29,170 bases of DNA from Mesotaenium endlicherianum (Eukaryota; Streptophyta; Zygnematophyceae; Zygnematales; Mesotaeniaceae): contig WELA01009122.1 in the NCBI GenBank assembly GCA_009602735.1, forward strand, positions 71,930 through 101,099, given 5' to 3'. Within the stretch, counting starts at the first letter, position 1. Each line of letters begins with the position of its first letter. A program made the position numbers and the translations under genes. The notes beneath the pieces are model-generated. The model saw only the letters and a program-made list of their open reading frames with translations, searched no databases and was not told the origin of the DNA. Below are positions 1 through 8,022 of the stretch, piece by piece.

Positions 1-792
1 CCCCCATGTGGCCCCCTTTTTCAAATATTTCTTAGGTTTTCTGTTCTGACTGAAAAACGGCGCGCTGCTGCTGCGCTGTGAAGTGTCCGCTAGCTGCTTC
101 TCGACTCGACTGTGATCCAACCTTGGAGCGACAGGTGTCTCAATGCACCTGGTGTGTCGCTCTTTTTGCAGCCCGCGACTACTTTTTTCGCTGAGCAAAG
201 AAGAACCTGGTCGATGGGGGCCGATGTGCCCTCGAGTCTTTACAAGTCATGATTGTCGTGCGTGCAGTTTCTCCTCTGTGCAAGGGTTTTGCGATACAAA
301 CAGACTCTTTTGCTGGAAATTGGACCTATCTTGTCTGGTGGAATGGAGGGGGTTGACCATTTGCATACTGAGCTTGCCCTGTAGGCCACCCCAGGCTCTT
401 CGATTTTACCTCTTAGTCTAAGTCCCAGGGTTGAAGGAGAGGGTTTTAAGAAGCCACTCACTCAAAGAGTCTACACCATCAGGCGGAGTTGGGACCATGT
501 CAAATGCCAGATGCATGCGCACGTGTCCTGGTGACACCGGTTGCATGCATGCATGCTTGCATGCGTGCACGTTGCACGCACAGGATGCGTTTGCACAGAG
601 ATGCTTTCGCGGAATGAACATGCAAATGCGCACTCATGTACCTGCAATGCCCCCCTTAGCATGCATGGGCTAATCCGGACGGAGGACTATGCTTGCGAGG
701 GTAACGTCCAAAAATTGCAAGTGGGTGTAACCTGATTTCAATTCTTTCGCGAGCTCGTGAGGAGTTCTGGACACACGTGGAGCTGCTGCCAG
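1..792. other. Region upstream of the first recognised CYP37 exon
   Basis: No exon could be recognised here. The N-terminal part of CYP37 (chloroplast transit peptide, lumen-targeting region and first helices) must lie here in short unrecognised exons or, more likely, beyond the left edge. Several short open frames exist on both strands, but none resembles a known protein. Positions about 509-580 hold a cluster of alternating purine-pyrimidine GCATGC/TGCATG words. Confidence 0.5.
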
Positions 793-891
793 ATGGCGAC
801 GGCGGACAAGGCGGCGATTCTGGCGGCGGTGCCTGCCGGCCAGAAGGAGAAGGGCGCTGAGCTATACGAGCTCATGTTCGCTCCCGGAAAG
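793..891 (+). CDS. CYP37: CYP37 exon (visible exon 1)
   Basis: It encodes MATADKAAILAAVPAG and on to MFAPGK, the helical N-terminal domain segment that precedes the GG-L-LL helix of CYP37. The first base follows CTGCCAG, a possible 3' splice site, so the ATG at 793 is probably an internal methionine and not the start. The donor is AAG|GTGGGC, phase 0. Confidence 0.8.
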
Positions 892-2139
892 GTGGGCGCC
901 CTCGCTCGCATCCACCTGTACCCTCGTACTCACACTGCCCAAACTCCTGCCCACCCCAAAGCCCTAACCTCACTCTAGCCCTAAACCTAACCTCAACTCT
1001 AATCTCTGGCCCTAGCCCTGCCCTCACCCTATCCTAATCCTGGCCCAAAACCTGGCCTTAACCCTAACACTAGCGGGCCTCTTAACCATAACTTGCTCCA
1101 GGAGAGGGTGCCCTTTCTCAGGTCCTTTCTTCTGCGTCTGAGCCCTGCTCGACTCACTGTTTCAAGTTTGAGGCTAGCCCTAATCGCATATCAAGCTGGC
1201 GAGTTGTTTGTTTCAAGTACCGCACCCCTTCCTCGTCTCTGCCTGAACTCTGTGCCCTGGCGTTGATTTTACTGAAGTCTAAGCCTGGCCTTCAATGAGC
1301 CCTTAGCTAAATGAGCCCTTACCCTAACGAGCGCTGAGGCGAGCCCTTACCCTAAACAAGCCTAACTCTGCCTAATCCTAAATGAATCCTAAATTTGAAC
1401 GAGCCTAACCCTACATAAGCGGCCTGCCTACTAATTGGATCTTGTATGTGTGCTAGTTAAATCTTGGAGGGTGCTGATGAGGCTCCATATACTCAATTTC
1501 CTCCCAGCAGCTCGGCCTGCTGTACTAATCTTCAAGTGCGATAGCGAGACCCCCAGAAGATGAAACCCTAGTATGTGCCGTAAGTATTTACAAAAGTGTC
1601 TCCAGTAACAACAGCTGGAGTAACATGCACATGAGTAGTTGAATACACAAGTCAGACCACGGGAGAATTATCTGAAAATTGCTCGAGGGCTGCCTTTTAA
1701 ACCTCAGCCTCCGCGCTGTAGTGGTGTACATGATAGCACGTCGCCAAATATATATTCGTCCACAATAAGCAAACAGACACACGTGATTTCAAGTACAAAG
1801 TTATTTTTTTGTCAAGCCTGCGGCCATCTGCTGGCGGCCTCTCCTGTGCCTCCATGAGAGGAGGGGGAGGAGGGGGAGGAGGGGGGAGGGGTGGTGAGGG
1901 CCAATCTGGCGGGATTGGGGGTGACACGTGGCGTGCGTGTGTGCGTGCGTGCGTGCATGTTCGTGTTGCAGCCAGGAGGGCTGGAGGGACTGCTGGCATC
2001 CATCCAGCTGCAGGACGCCGACAAGGTGTCCATCCGCCTGGCCAGCGTGCTCGACAACATTGCTGAGCTGGAGATCCTCCAGGTACAGCTGGCGCTGCTG
2101 CTGCTGCTGCTGCTGCTTTTGCTGTCGCTGCTGCCGCTA

Positions 2140-2175
<36 letters not shown>

Positions 2176-5100
2176 CTACTGCCGATGTTGCTGTTGCTGC
2201 TGCAGCTGCCCGTCAGCCCCTCCCCTCTCCACCCCTTCCCCCCCCACGACTCCCCGGCCCCACCCTGCCCTGCGCTGCCCTGCCCTCCCCTGCCCTGCAG
2301 GTCATGTAGGCACACATTGTCCCCTTAGGCTCCGTCAGAGCCTCCTGCCCGTCAGACTTTCATCTCGAGATGTTTCTTGATGATCTTTACAAGTCCCCAA
2401 GTCCCAAAGGTGGTACTCTGTAGCGTGCGCTCGTAGGCATAATTCGCATATGCGGCGAGTCCATCTCCCACGCACGCGCTTATGCGTCACGTCGCTCCGT
2501 CTGTGTGCTCACAGCCGTGCCTGCGTCCGTTTTGCTTACCATGTGCCCTTCTGTATCTATGAGGCTCTCACACGTACACGATATATATATGCATGTGTGT
2601 ATATATATACATTTATTTCTTTTCACATTCCGCTCAGGCGCCTGGCATCTCGCTCCTGTCCTTTCTCATGTGTAGGCTCTCACACACTTGTGCCTCTGTT
2701 GAAAGAGACACGTACATTTCTCCTCTCGATCTGTGCAGGCCCTGGCATCTCGTTCCTGCCCTTTCTCACATAGATATTCTCACACACGTGCCCATACACA
2801 TTTTTAAAGCTTGCTCGCTCACCGTGTGCGCAGGCGCCTGGCATTTCCTTCCTCATCCCGCCGCAGTATGCCACGTACCCTAGGTGCGCGCGACTCTCTC
2901 TTCTCGCTCACCAGCATCCTGCCACCTGTGCTCAAAAGCGCCCACGATGACATACCCCTTCATGTGGAGTACTCTGAGCTCCCTGCTTGTTCAGTTGCTA
3001 CTTGTATGGGAGGGGAATTTAATCAGCGCACGCAGGTCTGAACGTCGGAGACACCTTCCCCGAGGTTGTTCCTCTGGTGGCCGTGTTGAGTGCCAGCGGC
3101 TGCAGGGAACAAAATAAGAAGAAGAGAAGAACGGAATGATGAAGAAAGGGAACAAACGCGTGCGTGTGCGTGTGTGTTTGCATGTGTGCTCTTGTGTGTG
3201 TGTGCGTGTGGTGTGTGTGCGTGTGTGTGTGTGTGTGTGGAGTTTACCCCGGCTCCTCAGTCTGTGGCTGCTAGACAGACGCGCCAAAGAGGACGGGGGA
3301 CCTATAATTTCCTAACGTTGATCAGTTCCGGTTCTGCTTTGGATATTCCTGGTTGTCTGGTCTGCTGTTTTCTCATTCTTCCTGTCTGTTGTTCCTCACT
3401 TCAGACACGTTCTTCACGTCAACTGGCCATGCTTGCTTTCTTCCTCCCCCCTCTTCCCCCCCCCCCCCCTCTTCCTTGATGGGCTGCCCTTTTCATCCTC
3501 CGACAGCAGGCTATAGTGCTGGTGGCCCTAGCCACACCCTAAGCTCAAAGAGCAAACCTTGAAATTGAACTGCAAACTACGAACCAACCCCTTCACCCCT
3601 TGGACCTGACACCCCAAATCCCATATTGTGCACTCTTGAATTCCGCTGGCTGTCAGAAAGTGCCTCGGTGCAGATGGTCCTGGGCCCCGGCTAGACTCTA
3701 AGCTTTGCATTGCCCTGGCTAGACCCCCGACCCTCAGAGTATATTGGTTTTCTTAGAAGTTATATCAAATGTCAGCCTTGAAACCCCAGAGCCTTAGCGC
3801 GGCCCTTTCTCATTCCGCAGGCTGTTGGGAAGAGCGACCGTGTAAAGAGTCCTGGCTACGCCCTAACTCCCCGGAAAAGAAACCTCGGCCTTAAGCCAAA
3901 ATCCCGCAGTTCCCCTATCCTGCTGGCTGTTGGGAAGTGCGACGGTGCAGATTTTCCTGGCTACACCCTCGCAAATTTGAGAACCCGCTAAAAGAGAGCC
4001 TTAAACTCTGACTATCACCCCGTCACCTCTCCACCCTGCAGGCTGTCAGGAAGAGCGACGGTGCAGATGATCCTGGAGAGGGGCGACGGCACGTCCTTCA
4101 CGCTTGCGGAGGGCGGCGGCCCCAAGGGAGCGGGGCTTCTCGAGGCACGTCCCTCTGCCATGTGTCACTTCCTCCCCGCTGAGCCGCGTCCTCGTTCGCC
4201 CGCTCCTCTTCCCCCCCCCCCCTCCCTCCTTGCTGTTCTCTGCTCCTCCTCCTTTCTAGTCTGCACGTCCCCCTGAATTTCCCATGACGCAGGGCGATTC
4301 AAAAGACTTTCTGCGCTTCCCAGCACCTACCAGCATGGTGGCTGTTGTGCTGCAGTACCTCCTCCTGAATTCACTCTGGGGCTGAGTCCGGTCCTGCTGG
4401 CGATGGGTGCCGGTGAGTATGGGGGGTGCGGGTGGGGGGCCTAGAGGCGGGCTGGGTGGGCGTGGGGGGAAAAATCGAGCAGCACCACGTCGTCAGAAGG
4501 TCACAATGAACTGACACGGGTGCGGATGGGGGTGGGCGTTTGGGGGGGCGGGGGAGCTTGCAGGTGGTGCTGGACGGGTACTCGGCCCCCATTACAGCTG
4601 GCAACTTTGCCAACCTGGTGAGCTGCCTGAGCTGGTTTCGATCTCCATCTTCATCTCCACATGCATCAGATGCTTGTGCTCTTGCTCTCCTTCCCCCCTT
4701 ATCCTTCCCCTTTTCCTTCCCCTTCCCTCGCCCCCTTCTCGTGCCCCACCCCCCCCCCCGCTCGCCAACAAGCAGCAGAGAGTGTATGTGAAAGCTTGTT
4801 GAGTTGCTCTGCTTGAGGTTCGGCCCTTGCTCTTGACATTTTATGTGCCTCTTCCCGCCTTGGCCGTCTTGTTCGGCTTCGCTGTTGTCTTTTTGTCTCA
4901 CATGTGACTCAGGCAGGATTTTGGCCGTCGTTTTCATTTGTGTAGTTTGACTGACAGGTGTTGGGTGTGCGTTGCTTGCATTCGTTCATCTGGGTCATGT
5001 GACTCAGTATAACTTCGGACTCCTCAAAAGAAACGGCAATAACTTCGGGGGCACTTCGCAGTGATTCATCTACCTCCACCGGTTTGAGATTGATTGAAAA

Positions 5101-8022
5101 TGTGACATAGAGTATTAAACGTAGGTAGGAAGGGAAGGCTGGAGATGTAAAATCTGCATGTACATAATGTACACATGCATGTATATCTATACGTTTACAT
5201 TCAAATACGTGCGTTTGAGTGTCAACCTTGAATGTAGTTAAGAAATGCAAACGTTGATCATGAGTGCGTTAGAAGTATTTTACTGGTTGAGTGCAGTATG
5301 TCCATTCTCAATGACCGTATGCCCCAGAAAGATTTCGCAATACCAGTATCGCCGCATGGAACGTGCGTGCCCAGCATACACTGTGTGTTAATCATGGTGG
5401 GAAGAGGAGGGGGAGGGGGGAGGGGGTTGCAGATCTTGAAGGGCGCGTACGATGGAGTGGCGCTCAAGACGGGCAACCAGGCAGTGCTCACAGGCAGCCG
5501 AGATGCCACCTCTCTTGGCCAGGAGCTGCCGCTCGAGATCCTGCCAGCTGGCGAGTTCCAGCCCGTCTACAGGACGCCCTTGGATGTCCAGGTGGGTGGC
5601 AGAGCTCCCTTGCGTGTCATGTGAATGCCTCGGTGGCCGTGCGCCAGGTGGCCTCTCGCAGAGCAGGATCCTCATGCCTAGTCATGCGCCTGGTGGCATC
5701 GCTGTTGGGAGTTGCCAGGTGGCGCCATGAGACGAGAGCCTCTTTGGTTTTACGACGCTATATATTCCGGCAACTCACGTCACTTCGGAAGCAGAGTGCC
5801 ATGCGTGCGTTTATGCATGCATAAGAGAGTCGTGTGTGCGTGCACAATGAGGAGGAAGCTCTCGTGCTGTGGGCCGGCCTCTTGGCAGCTTGAGATTGCC
5901 TTGGGACCTCGTCATCAGCAGCATGGGAGCACCACACTGTGGGGCGGTGCTTACCGAGCTCGTGCCAATGCAACCTGAAGACGGCTGTCCGAAGCAGCAG
6001 CGGCTATCTGGCTGAAGCCCCTTTGTATTGAGTTCTCTTTGTGAGTGTGTACCATCGTTGGGAGTGCTCGTGATCTTGGGGGGGAGGCGGGGGATAGGGC
6101 AAAGTTTGAAGAAACTTTGGGAATAGGGGGATGCATTCAATCAACCTACTGTCCGGGTGAGAATTGACATCATATTGGAATCGAGTTGACATCAGATTGA
6201 CCTCTTGGGTCGAGACCAGCCTAGATTGAATCTGGTCCAATCATATCATTTTACTCCGCCCTGAAGTCAGGGTGTGCCCTCCGAGGCCGGCGTTGAGCTC
6301 CACGCGCTGGCCTTGGGAAGGGAGGCCAGCGCCGCCCCGCACACTCCCCAACCGGGTGCTTAGCCTCGCTGCGGGGCTGGCTGGCTGACCAGCTGTCCTC
6401 TGTGTGCCACTTCAAATCCGCCTAACTTCACTTAGATTGTGCATACAAAGCGCTTGGAAAACTCTTGGGCTCAATGGACACCAAGTATTTGGCTCAGACC
6501 CGCGGGCCTCTGGCTCGCTTCAGCCGGCCCCGGCTACTTCCTCCTCCCTTTTACCTGCTGGCAACCTCACTGTCAAGTGCTGGCTGCCAGCGCTGCCCCC
6601 TCGGGCCCACTTATCGTGTGCCCTGCCTCTCGTTCACCCTGCGCCCGCCACCCGCGCCAGCCGCCAGCTGCCGACCGGACTGCCTTCTGACATGCCCTGC
6701 TCTGTTCTGCCGTGATTTCCTTTTCTCCGGGCCTGCTGCGTGCTGGCACTCGCTGGCACCGCCGCGCTCGCTCGCTCGCTCGCTCGCTCGCTCGCTGCCT
6801 GGCCGGGCGGCGCGCACGAGCAGGACGGGGAGATCCCAGTGCTGCCGTTGTCAGTGTTTGGATCCGTGGCCATGGCTCACAGCGCCACCTCTGAGGGCTT
6901 CTCCAGCCCCGACCAGTTCTTCTTCTACCTCTACGACCGCCGCAGCGTACGCGCCTCGCCTTTCCGGCTCCACTCCCGCCCTCCTTCCTCCCTCTCTACA
7001 TTCCCCCTTTCCTGCCTCCTTCCAGATCTCCCCGCCCATTTGTCTGTACTTGCTACTCGCGTGTATGCACGCCCACGCGTGCCTCTTTGGGCGTGCCTCT
7101 TTGGATACGCATGTGCGTGTGCGTGTGCGTGTGAGTGTGCGTGTGTGTGTGGGTGTGCGTGTGTGCGTGTGCGTGTGTCAGGTGTGCATATTTGCATGTG
7201 CGCGCGCGTGTGCGCGCGTCCGTTGGGGACAAGACTCACCCCACATCCCTCTCTTCTTCGTGTTTTGAGGGTGGGGGTTGCTTCGCGCTGCTGCAGTCAG
7301 GCTTAGGCGGGCTGTCCTTCGAGGAGGGCCAGTTCTCCGTCTTTGGGTAAGCACTCCCATACGCCGCTTGCTTAGAAGGCCAACTTTTGAGGTTGAACCC
7401 AAATATACGTATTCGTGCTTCCTGGTCTGACCTTGATTGCCTCTCGACCCACATCTCCAACTTCAAGAAAGCGGCGTCTCAGTCTGTCATTGTCTTGGAG
7501 GGATGCATGCGGCGTTGCGTCAGAGGGCTGGGCATGGGGAAAGAGAGCTGTAGATGTCTGCACATTAGTGTGTCTCCCCCTTTTTTTTGCTTTGAATCCC
7601 ACATAGCTGAGCTTCTATTGCAGAACCTGGAGCAATTCTTACTGTCGTTAATTTTCACGCCAGTCTATTCGTGTGCATTTGTGAGCATAACATGCGTACA
7701 AATTCACATGCATCCTGGCACAGACACGTACATGTGCTTGCCATGCACCCCTGGTTGTTTTGCCCTGCGTGAGCTGTCACACGCGCATTTGCCGACAACA
7801 TTAGGCCTTGAGGTCAGACGTCCAGTTCACCAAAGTGTGTCAAATAATCTCATGCAATACCACAAGAAAAACGAATTACAATTGCTTTGCCACAATCCGT
7901 GCAGGTATGTGACCAAGGGGAGGGAGCTCCTGTCTCAGCTAAAGACGGGCGATGTCATTCAGTCTGCAAAATTGGTGTCCGGGACCGAGCACCTGGTGAA
8001 TGTCGCGTCGCCCTCGAGCTAG
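793..8022 (+). CDS. CYP37: Thylakoid-lumen cyclophilin-like protein CYP37 (partial at 5' end, nine exons)
   Basis: Joined exons: 793-891, 1972-2082, 2834-2883, 4042-4144, 4564-4617, 5433-5591, 6824-6946, 7297-7346, 7905-8022. They sum to 867 bases, stay in frame throughout and end in TAG, giving 288 residues. Family knowledge: CYP37 is a nuclear-encoded cyclophilin of the thylakoid lumen, related to CYP38/TLP40. It has an N-terminal helical domain (here about residues 1-70) followed by a cyclophilin fold (about 120-288). Diagnostic stretches include VVLDGYSAPITAGNFANL, FQPVYRTPLDVQ, PVLPLSVFGSVAMAHS, FFFYLYDRRS, GGLSFEEGQFSVFG and LKTGDVIQSAKLVSG. The classical cyclophilin active-site Arg-Phe-Gln cluster is absent (the strand reads YDGVALKTGNQAVLTG), so prolyl isomerase activity is doubtful, as in other CYP37 proteins. 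About 150-170 N-terminal residues are missing compared with plant orthologues. Introns run from 350 to 1232 bases. All are GT-AG except the fourth, which is GC-AG. Confidence 0.93.
892..1971 (+). other. CYP37 intron 1
   Basis: A 1080-base intron with no gene. It contains two fields of degenerate CCCTAA/CCCTAAA-like words and, near its 3' end, a GGA-rich purine run (about 1857-1900) followed by GTGCGT repeats before the GTTGCAG acceptor. Confidence 0.75.
955..1425. repeat. Degenerate interstitial telomere-like repeats (CCCTAA/CCCTAAA)
   Basis: Many imperfect CCCTAA, CCCTAAA, CCTAACC and GCCCTAGCC words, densest at about 955-1085 and 1290-1420. They resemble the plant telomere unit CCCTAAA but are too degenerate to be a functional telomere, and they sit inside a CYP37 intron. 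Confidence 0.6.
1972..2082 (+). CDS. CYP37: CYP37 exon 2
   Basis: 37 codons: PGGLEGLLASIQLQDADKVS then IRLASVLDNIAELEILQ, the second helical segment of the N-terminal domain. Acceptor GTTGCAG|CCA, donor CAG|GTACAG, both phase 0. A long CTG repeat starts about a dozen bases after the donor. Confidence 0.92.
2094..2208 (+). repeat. CTG/GCT trinucleotide microsatellite
   Basis: Interrupted (CTG)n of about 115 bases in intron 2, beginning 12 bases from the exon 2 donor. Runs of CTG are broken by TTT, TCG, CCG and CTACTC interruptions. Its polyleucine, polyserine and polycysteine frames are artefacts. Confidence 0.95.
2581..2612. repeat. AT-rich dinucleotide repeat
   Basis: Alternating ATATATAT with GTGT interruption in CYP37 intron 2, just upstream of the first decoy copy of the exon 3 splice site. 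Confidence 0.7.
2631..2860 (+). repeat. Tandem degenerate copies of the exon 3 acceptor and exon start
   Basis: Three related units, each with CAGGC(GC)CTGGCAT(C/T)TC followed by C/T-rich sequence. Their AG dinucleotides are at 2636-2637, 2737-2738 and 2832-2833, so the spacing is about 95-101 bases. The last is the real exon 3 start. The second copy lacks one base of the GCGCCT start and would shift the frame. Confidence 0.75.
2834..2883 (+). CDS. CYP37: CYP37 exon 3
   Basis: Encodes APGISFLIPPQYATYP plus two bases of an Arg codon. This is the conserved linker between the helical domain and the cyclophilin fold. Acceptor GCGCAG|GCG, donor CCTAG|GTGCGC, phase 2, joining exactly to exon 4. 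Confidence 0.9.
3159..3240 (+). repeat. GT/TGCG microsatellite
   Basis: (GTGTGC)n/(GT)n run in CYP37 intron 3. Confidence 0.9.
3643..4076 (+). repeat. Four tandem degenerate copies of the exon 4 acceptor and first 35-40 exon bases
   Basis: Copies at 3643-3683, 3815-3855, 3919-3960 and 4035-4076. Each reads roughly CCTGC(A/T)GGCTGT..GGAAG followed by a CGACGGTGCAGAT..TCCTGG-like segment. Only the last is the real exon 4 start. The first and third have lost the acceptor AG (GCTG in place of GCAG). The second keeps it but reaches a TAA stop after seven codons in the CYP37 frame. Confidence 0.85.
4042..4144 (+). CDS. CYP37: CYP37 exon 4
   Basis: Completes the Arg codon, then LSGRATVQMILERGDGTSFT and on to GGGPKGAGLLE, the first strand of the cyclophilin fold. 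Acceptor CCCTGCAG|G. The only frame-consistent donor is GAG|GCACGT at 4145, a GC donor. The GT four bases further on would break the frame with exon 5. Confidence 0.9.
4528..4554 (+). promoter_or_regulatory. G-quadruplex-capable run beside the exon 5 acceptor
   Basis: Four G-runs of at least three, with loops T, CGTTT and C, end nine bases before the AG of exon 5. They stand where a pyrimidine tract would be expected. On the sense strand it would be present in the pre-mRNA. Confidence 0.55.
4564..4617 (+). CDS. CYP37: CYP37 exon 5
   Basis: 18 codons, VVLDGYSAPITAGNFANL, the signature cyclophilin segment (D-Y-A/G-P-x-T-x-x-N-F). Acceptor CTTGCAG|GTG, donor CTG|GTGAGC, phase 0. Confidence 0.95.
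4618..5432 (+). other. CYP37 intron 5
   Basis: An 815-base intron. Apart from pyrimidine runs (about 4690-4760) and the G-rich run before the acceptor, nothing is recognised in it. Confidence 0.7.
5399..5426 (+). promoter_or_regulatory. G-quadruplex-capable run beside the exon 6 acceptor
   Basis: Four G-runs with loops AAGAGGA, A and A end six bases before the AG of exon 6. Again it replaces a pyrimidine tract. Confidence 0.55.
5433..5591 (+). CDS. CYP37: CYP37 exon 6
   Basis: 53 codons beginning ILKGAYDGVALKTGNQAVLT and ending FQPVYRTPLDVQ. This exon would carry the catalytic Arg/Phe/Gln of active cyclophilins, but the Arg position is occupied by other residues. Acceptor GTTGCAG, donor CAG|GTGGGT, phase 0. 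Confidence 0.94.
5592..6823 (+). other. CYP37 intron 6
   Basis: A 1232-base intron. The 9-mer CCAGGTGGC recurs at about 5643 and 5713, echoing the donor region. A GCTC tetranucleotide repeat lies near the 3' end. No gene is seen in either strand. Confidence 0.7.
6765..6796 (+). repeat. GCTC tetranucleotide repeat
   Basis: About eight uninterrupted CGCT units, ending 27 bases before CYP37 exon 7, in the branch-point/pyrimidine-tract zone. Confidence 0.95.
6824..6946 (+). CDS. CYP37: CYP37 exon 7
   Basis: 41 codons, DGEIPVLPLSVFGSVAMAHS and on to FFFYLYDRRS. The V-A-M-A-H-S and Q-F-F-F-Y-L segments form the core strands of the cyclophilin barrel. Acceptor GAGCAG, donor AGC|GTACGC, phase 0. 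Confidence 0.95.
7110..7219 (+). repeat. GT/GC alternating microsatellite
   Basis: (GTGTGC)n/(GT)n with a GCGCGC end, in CYP37 intron 7. Alternating purine-pyrimidine over about 110 bases. Confidence 0.9.
7297..7346 (+). CDS. CYP37: CYP37 exon 8
   Basis: Encodes SGLGGLSFEEGQFSVF plus two bases of Gly. Acceptor CTGCAG|TCA. An AG four bases later would put a TAG in frame, so 7297 is the start. Donor GG|GTAAGC, phase 2. Confidence 0.94.
7347..7904 (+). other. CYP37 intron 8
   Basis: 558 bases. The long open frame through it is chance read-through into exon 9. No repeat or gene is recognised. Confidence 0.7.
7905..8022 (+). CDS. CYP37: CYP37 exon 9 with stop
   Basis: Completes Gly, then YVTKGRELLSQLKTGDVIQS and on to the terminal SPSS and TAG. 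This is the last cyclophilin helix and strand. Acceptor CGTGCAG|G. A 3' UTR follows, but its end could not be placed. Confidence 0.94.

Noticed and set aside
1891..2380. Long open frames through the CTG repeat (polyleucine, polycysteine, polyserine)
   Set aside because: They are translations of a trinucleotide repeat in an intron. Only the first part overlaps a real exon.
5643..5722. Repeated CCAGGTGGC words after the exon 6 donor as duplicated donors
   Set aside because: Only 9 bases are shared and no exon sequence is duplicated. This is much weaker than the acceptor echoes before exons 3 and 4.
7387..8022. 211-residue frame ending at the CYP37 stop
   Set aside because: Only the last 39 codons match CYP37. 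The part before the CGTGCAG acceptor is intron and resembles nothing.
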